Positions 8,863 to 19,018 of a stretch of DNA of 64,000 nt are shown piece after piece (position 1 is the first letter of the stretch; each line of letters starts with the position of its first letter). Origin of the DNA: Flaviflexus equikiangi (lineage in GTDB: Bacteria; Actinomycetota; Actinomycetes; Actinomycetales; Actinomycetaceae). Below the pieces are notes generated by a model. The model saw only the letters and a program-made list of their open reading frames with translations. It was not told the origin of the DNA and did not search any database. The DNA lies in assembly GCF_014069875.1 (NCBI RefSeq), contig NZ_CP059676.1, forward strand, positions 1,550,001-1,614,000, read 5' to 3'. A program made the position numbers and the translations under genes.

Positions 8863-9777
8863 CTAACCTTGGAGGATCTGGCGTGCCAGATTCGCGGTCT
8901 CTGTCGGTGTCTTCCCGACTCGGACTCCCACTGCTTCGAGTGCTTCCTTCTTCGCCTGTGCGGTCCCTGCGGAGCCGGACACGATAGCCCCGGCATGCCC
9001 CATGGTCTTCCCCTCGGGCGCGGTAAATCCTGCAACGTAGCCGACGACAGGCTTCGTCACGTGCTCCTTGATGAAGTCAGCGGCACGCTCTTCGGCATCG
9101 CCGCCGATCTCGCCGATCATGACGATCAGGTCCGTGTCCGGGTCATCTTGGAATGCTCGGAGGGCATCGATATGGGTCGTTCCGACGATCGGGTCGCCTC
9201 CGATGCCGATGCAGGTGGAGAAGCCCAGGTCGGACAGCTCGTACATCATCTGGTACGTCAGCGTCCCCGACTTGGAGACAAGGCCGACACGGCCGGGACC
9301 GGTGATATCGGGCGGGGTGATCCCCACGTTGGACTGTCCGGGTGTGATGATGCCGGGGCAGTTCGGGCCGATCAGCTGGACGCCCTTCTTCTCTGCATAG
9401 GAGCGGAAGACTGCGGTGTCTGCGACCGGGACGCCCTCCGTGATGATGACGACGAGCCGGAGCCCGGCATCGATCGCTTCCATGACTGCGGCCTTCGTGA
9501 ACGCCGGCGGGACGAAGATGACGGACACATCTGCGCCCGTTGCCTCTTTCGCGTCCTTGACGGTTCCGAACACGGGCACGTCCACGGTGCCTGCTGTGGC
9601 CTGGCCGGGACCTGCGGGGACGACATCGAATGTGACGGTTTCGCCCGCCTTCTTCGGGTTGGTGCCGCCAACGATCTTTGTGCCGGCACCCAGCATCCGA
9701 GCCGTATGCTTGCGGCCCTCAGAGCCCGTCATGCCCTGGACGATGACCTTGGAGTTACTGTCGAGAAAAATAGACAT
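8863..9777 (-). CDS. sucD: Succinyl-CoA synthetase alpha subunit
   Basis: With SucC it interconverts succinyl-CoA and succinate, making ATP or GTP. The 304 residues match the family. The N-terminal CoA-binding Rossmann domain includes VQGMTGSEG, followed by the GPNCPG motif. The phosphohistidine site is in GHAGAIVSG near residue 250. It follows sucC by 11 nt on the same strand. Confidence 0.97.
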   Translation of the reverse strand: MSIFLDSNSKVIVQGMTGSEGRKHTARMLGAGTKIVGGTNPKKAGETVTFDVVPAGPGQATAGTVDVPVFGTVKDAKEATGADVSVIFVPPAFTKAAVMEAIDAGLRLVVIITEGVPVADTAVFRSYAEKKGVQLIGPNCPGIITPGQSNVGITPPDITGPGRVGLVSKSGTLTYQMMYELSDLGFSTCIGIGGDPIVGTTHIDALRAFQDDPDTDLIVMIGEIGGDAEERAADFIKEHVTKPVVGYVAGFTAPEGKTMGHAGAIVSGSAGTAQAKKEALEAVGVRVGKTPTETANLARQILQG

Positions 9778-9788
9778 GTCTTAAATCC

Positions 9789-10952
9789 TTATGCCGCAAT
9801 CTCGGCAGCCTTGGCTGCCGCGCCGTCCATCGTGTCCATGATCGTCACGAGTGGGTGGGCTGCTTCCGTGAGGATGCGCCGCCCCTCGTCCACGTTGTTG
9901 CCGTCGAGGCGCACCACGATCGGCTTCGTCGCCGCATCCCCGAGGATGGCGAGTGCCTGCACGATGCCGTTGGCAACCTCATCGCAGGCGGTGATTCCGC
10001 CGAACACGTTGACGAAGACAGAGCGCACCTCCGGGTCGCCGAGAATGACATCGAGGCCGTTCGCCATGACTTCGGCCGAGGCGCCGCCGCCGATATCGAG
10101 GAAGTTCGCGGGCCCGACGCCGTACTGTTCGCCCGCGTAGGCCACGACATCGAGCGTGGACATGACAAGACCCGCGCCGTTGCCGATGATGCCGACCTGG
10201 CCGCCCTCGAGCTTGACGTAGTTGAGGCCCTTCTCCTTGGCTTTCGCCTCGAGCGGGTTCTCGGCCGTCTTGTCTTCGAGATCGGCGTGGGCGGGATGAC
10301 GGAAGGAGGCGTTGTCGTCGATGCTGACCTTGCCATCGAGGGCGAGAATCGTGCCGTCCGCAGTCTTGACGAGCGGATTGACCTCGACGAGCGTGGCGTC
10401 TTCCTTGACGTACACCTCCCAGAGACCCAGGATCACGTCCGCAACCGCGTCAGCATCCGCCTCCGGGAAGCCTGCCTCGGAGACGATGTGCCGTGCCATC
10501 TCCTCATCGATTCCCTGACCGGGGTCGATGGCGATGCGGGCGAGCGCCTCCGGGCGCTCCACGGCAAGCTGCTCAATCTCCATGCCGCCTTCCACGGAGC
10601 ATAGGGCGAGATAGCGGCGCTCCGAACGATCGAGGAGGACAGAGAAATAGTATTCTTCGGCGATATCCGCGCCTTCTGCGATCATGATCCGGTGCACGGT
10701 GTGCCCCTTGATGTCCATCCCCAAGATCTGCGACGCTGCATCTTCCACCTCCTCGGGCGACCGAGCGAGCTTGACGCCGCCGGCTTTGCCGCGCCCGCCG
10801 GTCTTCACCTGCGCCTTCACAACGAAAAGCTTGCTGCCTAATTGCTCTGCTGCTGCGCGCGCTTCTGACGGAGTGGTGGCCACGATGCCTGCCAGCACGG
10901 GGACACCGTGCTTGGCGAACAGGTCGCGAGCCTGGTACTCGAAGAGGTCCAC
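9789..10952 (-). CDS. sucC: Succinyl-CoA synthetase beta subunit
   Basis: The ATP-grasp and CoA-ligase subunit of the TCA enzyme, about 387 residues. The N-terminus VDLFEYQAR is the usual MDLFEYQ start of the family. GGRGKAGGV and the late [10 protein letters not shown] motif are typical. I chose the GTG at 10952 because GGAAGG lies about nine bases upstream. The in-frame ATG at 10970 has no RBS and would add six residues. sucD follows 11 nt downstream in the same operon. Confidence 0.95.
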   Translation of the reverse strand: MDLFEYQARDLFAKHGVPVLAGIVATTPSEARAAAEQLGSKLFVVKAQVKTGGRGKAGGVKLARSPEEVEDAASQILGMDIKGHTVHRIMIAEGADIAEEYYFSVLLDRSERRYLALCSVEGGMEIEQLAVERPEALARIAIDPGQGIDEEMARHIVSEAGFPEADADAVADVILGLWEVYVKEDATLVEVNPLVKTADGTILALDGKVSIDDNASFRHPAHADLEDKTAENPLEAKAKEKGLNYVKLEGGQVGIIGNGAGLVMSTLDVVAYAGEQYGVGPANFLDIGGGASAEVMANGLDVILGDPEVRSVFVNVFGGITACDEVANGIVQALAILGDAATKPIVVRLDGNNVDEGRRILTEAAHPLVTIMDTMDGAAAKAAEIAA

Positions 10953-10980
10953 GGAGGAGATCCTTCCCATAACGACTCGA

Positions 10981-10998
10981 TGTCTCGACTTCGAGACA
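10981..10998. promoter_or_regulatory. Perfect 8-bp inverted repeat upstream of sucC
   Basis: TGTCTCGACTTCGAGACA is a perfect dyad with a 2-base centre, 28 bp before the chosen sucC start. It has no T-run, so an operator fits better than a terminator. Upstream lies TTGATA (minus strand), a possible -35. Confidence 0.35.
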
Positions 10999-11049
10999 CC
11001 ACTATCAGGGTATCAAGTGGGAGAGTGATCCGTGCCCTAAAACGGACGG

Positions 11050-12918
11050 TTAGGATGCAAGTGTTTCAAAAGCGGTCCGCACCGTCTCCGCAAAAAGGTA
11101 CATTCCACCGATATCGGGATGCGTCTGGTCCGCTTGGAGGAGATGCGGCTGAGCGCTGATGGCAGCATGCCAGTCCGCCACGGCCACGTTGGGATAGTCG
11201 GCGGCAATGTCGCGGATCGTCTCGTTCGCGCTTTCGATGAATGTGGACTGGCCGTAGATCGTCACGAGCACGATCATGCGATCGGGGCCCAGGAGTTCGA
11301 TCGTGTCGCGGACGATCTGCGGGTCCGGGATACCGGCGTTGGTCCCGAAGTCGAGAATGACGGCGCGGCGTATCGTGCCGTCACGCAGGCCCGCCTCGAC
11401 AAGTGCCGGAGCCTCGTGCCATTGCCGGTTGGACTTGGCGATGAAGTTGAGGCCGGGGAACTCGACTTCGAGCCCGTCGGCGGAGGTCACGATCAGGGAG
11501 TCTCCGATAGCGGTGATGTCCTCTCCCCCCGGCATCGCAAATCCCTGCGGCGAACTCTCGGTCGGCGCCGCGCTAGCATCCGGCTCGGGGCTGTCAGCGC
11601 CCTCACTGGGCTGGGGAGTCGGATCGGCCGGCGTCGTCTCGAACCGTTCCTCGTTCTCTTCGATCTCGAGCTGAACCGAGGACTTCTCGGGTGCGAGGGC
11701 AACGGCTGCGCCTGTCCCCACCAGCATGATCGCGGCCGCTGCGACGATCGCGAGGTAGCGGGGCTGGCGGGTCGAGACACGGGAGGAGGCGGCGGCCAGG
11801 GTTGCCCTGAAGCCATTCGTGCGGATCGGTGTTTCGATGACGCGGTACGAGAACTCGCAGATGATGCCGGTGAGGAGAACCGCGACAGCGGACCTGATCC
11901 AGAAGGCTGTGGATCCCGGTGCCGCGGGGGCGAGGAGGCCGACCATGACGAGGACGGGCCAATGCCACAGGTAGAGGGCGTAGGAGCGGGTGCCGATCCA
12001 GTGGAAGATCGGATTCTCGGCTGCTCGCGCGATCGGGGAGGCGGGCGCGATCATGGCCGCGATGATGGTGAGCGTGAGGAGCGATGCCAGGAGGATTCCA
12101 CCGCGATAGGTGAAAAGGGACTGATCATCGAGCGATGCCATGAGGAGCAGGAGGCCGCCGAGCGCGGCGAGTCCTGCGACCTGGCTCCACGCCGACCACC
12201 GCCCCGCCAGCCATGTGCCGGACGCCGGGGCCCAGGAGAATGCGAGGGCGATGCCGAGTGCGAGGCCGAACAGATGGGTGTCCGTGCCGTAGTAGACGCG
12301 GGTGAGATTCTCCGGGTCTGCCATGACACCCATGAGCACCGCGGAGAGGAGTGCGAGCCCGACCGCCATACCCACCCGTACCCGCCACGATCGCACGAGC
12401 ATGATGACAAGGAGGAAGAGCGGGGGCCACACCAGATAGAACTGCTCTTCGACCGCGAGTGACCAGAAGTTCTTGAACAAGAGCGGCGACGTCTGGTCGA
12501 AGTAGGATGAGCCGTTGGCGATCTCGAGCCAGTTCGAGGAGAAGGTCAGCGCACCCAGCACCTGGCGCCCGATTCCGACGAGAAGATCCCTGTTGATGAT
12601 GCCGGCGATGGGGACGACGATGATGACGAGGAAGACAAGAGCGGGCACGAGCCTGCGTGCGCGTCTCCTCCAGAAGCCGATGAAGTCGATCTTCTTCGTC
12701 TTGCGGACCTCGCGCAGGAGCAGTGTGGTGATGAGGAATCCCGAGACGACGAAGAACACGTCGACTCCGAGGAAACCACCCGGCAGTGCCCCCGGGGTGA
12801 TGTGGTAGATGACGACCGAGGCGACGGCGAGTGCTCGAAGACCATCGAGCCCGCCGATGTATCCGCCTGGGTCGGCCATGCGATGACGACGGACGCGCGT
12901 CGTCTCAGCTGCTGTCAT
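11050..12918 (-). CDS. OatA-like membrane O-acyltransferase with C-terminal SGNH domain
   Basis: A 622-residue protein of the acyltransferase-3 type. The N-terminal 390 residues have about ten membrane segments, with the family motifs GLRALAV, a catalytic-type His in VIYHIT, and FFVVSGFLIT. One more membrane helix and an acidic Ser/Pro linker (about 410-470) lead to an extracellular SGNH-like domain with GDS (ITAIGDSL) and DQTHPD near the end. This is the architecture of OatA, which passes acetyl groups across the membrane to peptidoglycan. Similar proteins modify other wall glycans, so the acceptor is inferred. It stands alone between pcrA and sucC. Confidence 0.85.
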   Translation of the reverse strand: MTAAETTRVRRHRMADPGGYIGGLDGLRALAVASVVIYHITPGALPGGFLGVDVFFVVSGFLITTLLLREVRKTKKIDFIGFWRRRARRLVPALVFLVIIVVPIAGIINRDLLVGIGRQVLGALTFSSNWLEIANGSSYFDQTSPLLFKNFWSLAVEEQFYLVWPPLFLLVIMLVRSWRVRVGMAVGLALLSAVLMGVMADPENLTRVYYGTDTHLFGLALGIALAFSWAPASGTWLAGRWSAWSQVAGLAALGGLLLLMASLDDQSLFTYRGGILLASLLTLTIIAAMIAPASPIARAAENPIFHWIGTRSYALYLWHWPVLVMVGLLAPAAPGSTAFWIRSAVAVLLTGIICEFSYRVIETPIRTNGFRATLAAASSRVSTRQPRYLAIVAAAAIMLVGTGAAVALAPEKSSVQLEIEENEERFETTPADPTPQPSEGADSPEPDASAAPTESSPQGFAMPGGEDITAIGDSLIVTSADGLEVEFPGLNFIAKSNRQWHEAPALVEAGLRDGTIRRAVILDFGTNAGIPDPQIVRDTIELLGPDRMIVLVTIYGQSTFIESANETIRDIAADYPNVAVADWHAAISAQPHLLQADQTHPDIGGMYLFAETVRTAFETLAS

Positions 12919-12998
12919 CCTTCACTCTCCTCCCCGATGAGGCCACTGTAATGCTGACAGCCCGCCGATACGATGGAGCGGCCCGGCGTTTCGCCAGG

Positions 12999-15557
12999 TT
13001 ACTCGGGGAGGCTGAGGGGAGCCATGGCGAGCATGAGCCTCTTCGGCTTCTTGCCCTCGAACTCGATCTTGACGACCATGTTCGCGCCGCTCCCCTCGAC
13101 TGCCAGCACCGTGCCGGGTCCGAAGGTGCGATGGACGAGGGTATCGCCGGCGGTGACGGATGCGAGGGGGCCCAGCTTCTCGGCCTCCAAGCGAGCTGCT
13201 TCCGCGCGCTTGCGCCGCGTCTCCTCCGCTGCCGCTTCGCGTTCCGCCGCGAGAGCGGCCTCTGCCGCAGCCAGCTTCTCAGCATCCTCGGGACTCAGGG
13301 TTGGCTTTGCCGAGGGCTGGCGCTTCGCCATGCCGCCGTCGAGCCTGCCCGGCTTGACCTTCGTGCCCGGCCGCACGCCGGAGTCCGAGCGGGATCCGCC
13401 AAAATCTGGCCTGGAATAGCTCGATGCGCTGGAGCGGCGGAGGACGTCGGAGGCGGAGTGTGCACGGCGCCAATCGACGAGGTCGTCGGGGATCTCGTCG
13501 AGGAATCGTGAGGGGGGAAGCTCCTGGGGGGCACCCCACTGGCTCCGCACCGAGGCTCGTGTGATGTAGAGGTTCTCCCGCGCCCGGGTGAGTGCGACAT
13601 AGGCGAGCCGGCGTTCCTCCGCGAGCTCGACGGGATCGGCAAGCGACCTCATGTGCGGGAATGTGCCGTCCTCGAAGCCTGTCACGAAGACGACAGGGAA
13701 CTCCAAGCCCTTGGCGGTGTGGACGGTCATGAGCGTCACCTCGCCCTCGTCCACGCCATCGTCCGGCAGCTGATCCGAGTCGGAGACGAGAGCGACGTGC
13801 TCGAGGAAGTCGCCGAGAGAGGCATCCGGGTTCTTCTTCTTGAAGTCCGCTGCGACGGCATGCAGCTCGGCTAGGTTCTCGACCCGTGCCTCGTCCTGCG
13901 GATCGTCGGACCGGCGCAGCTCTTCCGTGTACCCGGTGGCGGCCATGACCTCGTCGAGGATGTCTGCCGGGGCTCCTCCGTTCTCGCTCTTTGCTCGTGC
14001 GTTCTCGAGGATCGTCCGGAAATCGATGATCGTGTTCTCTGCCCGCGCCATGAGCCCCATGACGCGGCCACGCGTCGATGCGTCGTTTCCGACGTCCTCG
14101 AGCGCGCCGCCGAAAGACAGCCCGTAGCGCTGCGCGTGCAGGGCGAGAGCGTCCTCCGCCTTCGCCCCCAGCCCGCGGCGGGGCGTGTTGAAGATCCGCC
14201 TGAGGGCGACCGTGTCGTCAGGGTTGGCGATGACTTGGAGGTAGGCGAGGGCGTCCTTGATCTCCTTGCGCTCATAGAAGCGCGTCCCGCCGATGACTTT
14301 GTAGGGGATGCCGGCCCTCATGAGCATCTCTTCAAGAGCCCGTGACTGCGCATTCGTCCGATAGAACACGGCAACATCCGACCAGGAGCGCTTGCCGTGG
14401 ATGGCCTGGAGCTCTTCGACGAGGAAGCGTGCCTCATCATGCTCGGAATCCGCGACATAGCCGATGACCTTGTCGCCCGCACCTGACGCTGTCCACAGCT
14501 TCTTGGCCCGCCGATTCGGGTTGTTCGCGATCACGGCGTTTGCGGCCGTGAGAATGTTCTGGGTCGACCGGTAGTTCTGCTCGAGAAGGATGGAGGCCGC
14601 GTTCGGGTAATCGTCTTCGAAGGACTCGATGTTGCGGATCGTGGCGCCGCGGAAGGCGTAGATGGACTGGTCGGCGTCACCGACGACAGTCAGCTCCCCC
14701 ATGCTCTCCCCGGTCCCTGTCAGGGCTCGCACCAGAACGTATTGGGCATGGTTCGTGTCCTGGTACTCGTCGACGAGGATGTGGCGGAATCGCCGCTGAT
14801 AGTGCTCGAGGATCGCAGGATGGGACTGCAGGAGGTTGACGGTCGTCATGATGATGTCATCGAAGTCGAGCGCGTTCGCGGCGTGCAGGCGATTCTGGTA
14901 GCCGCGATATGCGGTGGCGACATTGACGTCCGCCTCATCGTTCAGCGTGCGCGCAAAGTCCTCGGGATCGATGAGTTCGTTCTTGAGGTCGGAGATGCGG
15001 CGGAGAAGGCCCTTGGGCGTTGCCACCCGCGAATCGATACCCTCTTCGCGGCAGACCTGGTTCATGAGCCGCAGCGAGTCCGCCGAGTCATAGATCGTGA
15101 ATGTCGACCGCATGCCGAGTGCTTCGTGTTCGGCTCGGAGGATGCGGACGCAGGCCGAGTGGAAGGTTGAGATCCACATGCGGTGGGCGACGGGGCCGAG
15201 GAGCGCCTCGAGTCGTTCCCTCATCTCTCGCGCGGCCTTGTTGGTGAACGTGATCGCAAGGATCTCGCCGGGGCGGGCCCTGCCTGTTTCGACCAGGTGG
15301 GCGATCCTGTGGGTCAGCACGCGTGTCTTGCCGGAACCCGCACCTGCGATGACGAGGAGCGGCTGGCCGCCGTGGATGACGGCGGCACGCTGCTGGGGGT
15401 TGAGACCATCGAGCAGCCTGCTCTCCCCGCCCTCAGCACCATCGGGCGCTGGGTGCGACGCCATCGGGGGCGGCGCGGCCGACTGGGTGGCCGCGGACTG
15501 TGCGGCTACTCGTTGACGGAGGCGATCAAGGGCGGAGAGAGGAGGCTGAGAAGTCAT
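12999..15557 (-). CDS. pcrA: ATP-dependent DNA helicase, PcrA/UvrD type
   Basis: Superfamily 1A 3'-5' helicase of nucleotide excision repair and replication-fork upkeep. The 852 residues carry the full motif set: NPQQRAAV (Q motif), AGAGSGKT (Walker A), VDEYQDTN (motif II), GDADQSIYAFRGA (motif III), QNYRST (motif IV), and the VHTAKGLEFP and VALTRA motifs (V/VI). The first 45 residues are a poorly conserved Ala/Pro-rich extension. The C-terminal region after about 750 has a coiled, Glu/Arg/Ala-rich segment and then a compact Tudor-like end (FGPGTVL), which in PcrA contacts RNA polymerase. Confidence 0.95.
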   Translation of the reverse strand: MTSQPPLSALDRLRQRVAAQSAATQSAAPPPMASHPAPDGAEGGESRLLDGLNPQQRAAVIHGGQPLLVIAGAGSGKTRVLTHRIAHLVETGRARPGEILAITFTNKAAREMRERLEALLGPVAHRMWISTFHSACVRILRAEHEALGMRSTFTIYDSADSLRLMNQVCREEGIDSRVATPKGLLRRISDLKNELIDPEDFARTLNDEADVNVATAYRGYQNRLHAANALDFDDIIMTTVNLLQSHPAILEHYQRRFRHILVDEYQDTNHAQYVLVRALTGTGESMGELTVVGDADQSIYAFRGATIRNIESFEDDYPNAASILLEQNYRSTQNILTAANAVIANNPNRRAKKLWTASGAGDKVIGYVADSEHDEARFLVEELQAIHGKRSWSDVAVFYRTNAQSRALEEMLMRAGIPYKVIGGTRFYERKEIKDALAYLQVIANPDDTVALRRIFNTPRRGLGAKAEDALALHAQRYGLSFGGALEDVGNDASTRGRVMGLMARAENTIIDFRTILENARAKSENGGAPADILDEVMAATGYTEELRRSDDPQDEARVENLAELHAVAADFKKKNPDASLGDFLEHVALVSDSDQLPDDGVDEGEVTLMTVHTAKGLEFPVVFVTGFEDGTFPHMRSLADPVELAEERRLAYVALTRARENLYITRASVRSQWGAPQELPPSRFLDEIPDDLVDWRRAHSASDVLRRSSASSYSRPDFGGSRSDSGVRPGTKVKPGRLDGGMAKRQPSAKPTLSPEDAEKLAAAEAALAAEREAAAEETRRKRAEAARLEAEKLGPLASVTAGDTLVHRTFGPGTVLAVEGSGANMVVKIEFEGKKPKRLMLAMAPLSLPE

Positions 15558-15576
15558 AGGTCTACCAGGATACTCC

Positions 15577-15912
15577 TCAGACGAGGACGGCGATCGCGAC
15601 GTTCGCGGCTACGAGGCCGGCAAGAAGTCCGAAGTAGCCCGGCTTGAGCTCATCCTTGCGGCCTCCCCAGAAGGCAAGGCCCGTCACCGCGAGGGCGACG
15701 AGGAGCTTGATGCCGATCTTCATGTGATTGACGTCGCCGTCTCCCATTTCTTTGAGGACGACGAGGATGAGGCCCGTGAGGAGTGCGCCGATGGCGCCGT
15801 GGAGCAGACCCTTGGGCATGGCGCGCTGCTTCATGCCGGTGAAGGACAAGCCGAACACGATGGCCCAGCAGAGGAGATGAAGAACAATGATGACTGAATA
15901 CATGTCTTTCAC
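15577..15912 (-). CDS. Small four-helix membrane protein
   Basis: A 111-residue protein with four hydrophobic segments (about residues 5-24, 36-54, 67-83, 91-110) and a short basic loop (GMKQR). I do not recognise the family with certainty. The GTG at 15912 has GGAAG about six bases upstream; an ATG three codons later is the alternative. It lies 19 nt upstream of pcrA on the same strand, so the two may be cotranscribed. Confidence 0.65.
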   Translation of the reverse strand: MKDMYSVIIVLHLLCWAIVFGLSFTGMKQRAMPKGLLHGAIGALLTGLILVVLKEMGDGDVNHMKIGIKLLVALAVTGLAFWGGRKDELKPGYFGLLAGLVAANVAIAVLV

Positions 15913-16003
15913 ACTATCCGCTTCCGTGGGCGCACTGAACCTAGGACCTTCGACTCAGGGTGAGAACCCTGCCACACGAACGTCGCCATCTCCTGGGAAC
16001 GCA

Positions 16004-16029
16004 AAACGCGCGGCCGAAGCCGCGCGTTT
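16004..16029 (-). terminator. Hairpin after the LigA-like gene
   Basis: AAACGCGCGGC pairs with GCCGCGCGTTT around a CGAA tetraloop, just downstream of the stop at 16043. The A/T ends make it work on either strand. Confidence 0.75.
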
Positions 16030-16042
16030 CGTGCTGTGAGTC

Positions 16043-16513
16043 TTAGACCGAGTCGTTGCGACGGTCGGCGGTCACGAAGGTCGCGCCGACGAGGAGCATC
16101 CACACGCCAACGCCGACTGCCATGAGGGCAACGCCGTAGGAGAGGACGGAGGTGAAGAGCGAGGAGCGAAGGAACGAGGCGTTCATCATCGTCGTGCGCT
16201 GCTGGGTGTACTGCGCGGCGAGGTCCTCATCGCCGGCCTCTTCGGCCTGGCTGGCCAGTGTGCCGAGAGTGGCGTAGGTCTCGCCGTTGGAGATGTTGAG
16301 GGCGTGCTTCTGGATGACCTGCGCCTGTGCGAAGGCGGAGATGGGGCCGGCAACCTGGTTGCCCGCTGCGAAGTCCGCATCCTCAGCGACCGTGATGTTC
16401 TCGGCCTTGAGCTGGTCGGTGACGACGAACCACGCGGCGCCGCCAGCACCGACGAAAAGGATGCCGAAGATCAGGGTGACGATACCGGTGATCTTGCCAA
16501 GCTTGCTGTTCAT
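16043..16513 (-). CDS. Two-helix membrane protein of the actinobacterial 'LigA-like' family
   Basis: A 156-residue protein with a membrane segment near residues 8-32 and another near 122-148, and a 90-residue domain between them. The middle part holds the ITVAEDADF and AQVIQKHAL patterns. Database relatives are commonly named aromatic ring-opening dioxygenase LigA, but no metal-binding residues of a dioxygenase are visible, so that name should not be trusted. It has a strong RBS (GCAGGAGG) and its own predicted promoter, and a hairpin follows. It is probably an envelope protein of unknown function. Confidence 0.7.
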   Translation of the reverse strand: MNSKLGKITGIVTLIFGILFVGAGGAAWFVVTDQLKAENITVAEDADFAAGNQVAGPISAFAQAQVIQKHALNISNGETYATLGTLASQAEEAGDEDLAAQYTQQRTTMMNASFLRSSLFTSVLSYGVALMAVGVGVWMLLVGATFVTADRRNDSV

Positions 16514-16588
16514 TACTTCCTCCTGCGGATAACGAACTCGCTACCCATTCAACGTTTACGAGCCAGCCATTGCTTGCTCTGTGCACCA

Positions 16589-16617
16589 AATCTAAAGTCT
16601 GTGCGGTACCTGAACAA
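16589..16617 (-). promoter_or_regulatory. Predicted promoter of the LigA-like gene
   Basis: On the minus strand TTGTTC (16617-16612) and TAGATT (16594-16589) are separated by 17 bp. Each matches its consensus at four of six positions. The predicted leader would be about 70 nt. Confidence 0.4.
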
Positions 16618-16885
16618 GTATACATTGAATACCGAAAGCCCAGCGTTGCGTAAATCCGCGAAAAAACGGTAACAAAACGATACTTCCCGTGACCGTCATC
16701 ACTTTTTCGCCAACGTCGGCTCTAATAATTATTCTCCACAAATGGACAATACGGGCACTTATTTGAATGAAATTTGCATATATACGCCCATTGCCGGGCC
16801 GACTAAAGTCCCATGTTTTTCACAGTTCCCGCACGACTGCAGTGTTTGGTCCGTATCCATAGGCTGTGATCCTCGTTGCACATGA

Positions 16886-16913
16886 GAGGGGGCCTGCGTC
16901 AGCAGGCCCCCTC
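16886..16913. terminator. guaA terminator
   Basis: GAGGGGGCCTGC pairs perfectly with GCAGGCCCCCTC around a four-base loop, seven bases beyond the guaA stop. Confidence 0.8.
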
Positions 16914-16919
16914 ACCGTG

Positions 16920-18461
16920 TCACTCCCACTCAATGGTGCCCGGCGGCTTTGACGTCACGTCGACGACGACGCGGTTGACCTCCGGCACGGAGTTGGTGAT
17001 CCGGCGGGAAATGGTTGCCAGCACGTCGTAGGGCACCCGAGACCAGTCGGCCGTCATCGCATCTTCCGAAGAGACGGGGCGAAGCACGATCGGATGGCCG
17101 TAGGTGCGCTGATCACCCTGGACGCCGACCGAGCGAACATCGGCCAGCAGGACGACGGGGCACTGCCAGATATCTTGGTCGAGGCCAGCCGCGGTGAGCT
17201 CTTCGCGGACGATGAGATCGGCGCGGCGCAGCACGTCCAGCCGCTCGCGCGTCACTTCTCCGATGATGCGGATTCCAAGGCCCGGGCCCGGGAAGGGCTG
17301 ACGTCCGACGATGGCTTCCGGGATCCCGAGTTCGCGGCCGACGGCCCTCACTTCGTCCTTGAAGAGTTCGCGCAGCGGTTCGCACAGCTCGAACTGGAGA
17401 TCATCGGGCAGTCCGCCAACGTTGTGGTGGGACTTGATGTTGGCTGCTCCCTCACCCCCGCCTGATTCGACGACGTCCGGGTAGAGGGTGCCTTGGACGA
17501 GGAACTTGACGCTGCCCTCCTCCTCGGAGACGAGACGCGCTGCGCGTTCGAAGGAACGGATGAACTCGCGTCCTATCGTCTTCCGCTTCTCCTCGGGCTC
17601 GGTGATCCCGATAAGAGCGTCGAGGAACACGGCAGAATCGTCGACGGTGACGAGCTTGACGCCGGTGGCGGCCACGAAGTCGCGTTCGACCTGCTCCCGC
17701 TCGCCCGCACGAAGTAGCCCGTGGTCGACGAAGACGCACGTCAGCTGGTCACCGACAGCCTTCTGGACGAGGGCGGCCGCAACAGCCGAGTCAACCCCTC
17801 CAGAGAGGCCGCAGATCACCTTGCTGTCGCCGATCTGGGCTCTGATCCGAGCGACCTGCTCTTCGATGATGCTGCCCGTCGACCAGTTCGACGTCAGGCC
17901 CGCACCCTCGTGGAGGAAACGCTCGAGGAGGGCCTGCCCGCCCGGCGTGTGACGCACTTCGGGATGCCACTGGACGCCGTAGAGGCGCCGCTCGGCATCT
18001 TCGAAAGCCGCGACGGGGGCGCCCTTCGATGTCGCCGTGACGGTGAAGCCCTCGGGCGCGACCGAGACGGCATCGCCATGGCTCATCCACACGCTGGCAC
18101 TATCGGGAGTACCGAGGATGCCGCCGGTGATCTCGACGTCCGTATGGCCGAACTCCCGCTCCCCCGTCTTGTCGACGGTCCCGCCCAGGGCGGCCGCCAT
18201 GGACTGGAAGCCGTAGCAGATGCCGAGAACGGGCACTCCTGCGGTCAGGAGGTTCGGATCAACCTGGGGTGCACCATCTTCGTACACGGAGGAGGGACCG
18301 CCGGAGAGGATGAGTGCTGCCGGGCGGCGTTCGAGAAGGTCGTCGGTCGCGATCGAATGCGGGACGATCTCGGAATAGAAGCCCGCTTCGCGGACCCTGC
18401 GGGCGATGAGCTGTGCGTATTGTGCGCCGTTGTCGACGACATAGACAGTCTGCTGATCCAT
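16920..18461 (-). CDS. guaA: GMP synthase (glutamine-hydrolysing)
   Basis: Converts XMP to GMP using glutamine and ATP. The 513 residues comprise an N-terminal class I glutamine amidotransferase domain with the catalytic Cys in GICYGFQ, a central ATP pyrophosphatase domain with the PP-loop SGGVDSAVA, and a C-terminal dimerisation domain ending [18 protein letters not shown]. The order and length are standard. The DUF3817 gene lies 6 nt upstream on the same strand. Confidence 0.97.
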   Translation of the reverse strand: MDQQTVYVVDNGAQYAQLIARRVREAGFYSEIVPHSIATDDLLERRPAALILSGGPSSVYEDGAPQVDPNLLTAGVPVLGICYGFQSMAAALGGTVDKTGEREFGHTDVEITGGILGTPDSASVWMSHGDAVSVAPEGFTVTATSKGAPVAAFEDAERRLYGVQWHPEVRHTPGGQALLERFLHEGAGLTSNWSTGSIIEEQVARIRAQIGDSKVICGLSGGVDSAVAAALVQKAVGDQLTCVFVDHGLLRAGEREQVERDFVAATGVKLVTVDDSAVFLDALIGITEPEEKRKTIGREFIRSFERAARLVSEEEGSVKFLVQGTLYPDVVESGGGEGAANIKSHHNVGGLPDDLQFELCEPLRELFKDEVRAVGRELGIPEAIVGRQPFPGPGLGIRIIGEVTRERLDVLRRADLIVREELTAAGLDQDIWQCPVVLLADVRSVGVQGDQRTYGHPIVLRPVSSEDAMTADWSRVPYDVLATISRRITNSVPEVNRVVVDVTSKPPGTIEWE

Positions 18462-18467
18462 GTTCTC

Positions 18468-18935
18468 CTACCTTTCGCGCTCGGTCTTGAGACGCGAGAT
18501 CTGGGCGCGGCGCAGCGCTCTGCTCTCCACCGCATCGAGGACTCCGGGAAGGTCTTCCCGGAACCACGTTTCTGCTTTCCGTTCGAGGACGAACGAGAGG
18601 ACGGGGACAACCCCGGCAATAACAAGGTAAACCATGCGGCCGAAGCTCCACCGCATGAGCGACCAGAGATTGAAGACGGAGAGGACGTACACGACATAGA
18701 TCATGCCGTGGGCGATCGCGATCCAGGTGCCGAGAACGGGAGCATGATCACCATTGATGTCGACCACATATTTGAGGACCATCTCGACGACGAGGAGTAG
18801 GAGCCAGGCACCTGTCACATAGGCCATGACTCGGTAGAAGCCGAAGGCGAGAGACGCCTTCCGCGCCGTGTTGTCTCGCACGAGACCAGCGTGTTCTCTC
18901 TCATCGGCTGTCGGTTCGGGCAGTCCAGTGGGCAC
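18468..18935 (-). CDS. DUF3817 family membrane protein
   Basis: A 155-residue protein with three membrane segments (about residues 31-54, 66-88, 93-115), a charged N-terminus and a long basic/acidic C-terminal tail. The core pattern (FYRVMAYVTGAWLLLL, then an HG-containing loop) is that of DUF3817, small actinobacterial membrane proteins often found just upstream of guaA, as here with a 6-nt gap. The biochemical role is unknown. Confidence 0.8.
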   Translation of the reverse strand: MPTGLPEPTADEREHAGLVRDNTARKASLAFGFYRVMAYVTGAWLLLLVVEMVLKYVVDINGDHAPVLGTWIAIAHGMIYVVYVLSVFNLWSLMRWSFGRMVYLVIAGVVPVLSFVLERKAETWFREDLPGVLDAVESRALRRAQISRLKTERER

Positions 18936-19018
18936 GTCATCTATCCTTCACTCACGCCAGTATTCTGCGACCATTCTACGGGGGAAAACTGCAATGGCCG
19001 ACATGTCGGCGCCTGGAC

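Larger units (their letters stand above)
16514..16919. other. 406-nt A/T-rich intergenic region
   Basis: No ORF with an RBS is visible. The region holds the promoter of the LigA-like gene (16589-16617), a stretch with much more A/T than the coding regions (about 16625-16800, with runs such as AATAATTATT and CATATATA), a dyad GACTAAAGTCCC at 16801-16812, and the guaA terminator at 16886-16913. Confidence 0.6.

Noticed and set aside
15930-15995. tRNA-like fragment on the minus strand (CAGGG loop CCCTG followed by a GAAGGTCCTAGGTTCA run)
   Set aside because: Only an anticodon-arm-like hairpin and a vague T-arm likeness are present. There is no acceptor stem, no D-arm and no proper T-stem, so it is not a tRNA gene and not clearly an att site.
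16043-16513. Aromatic ring-opening dioxygenase LigA
   Set aside because: The name is common for relatives, but this protein has two membrane helices and no dioxygenase metal-binding residues.
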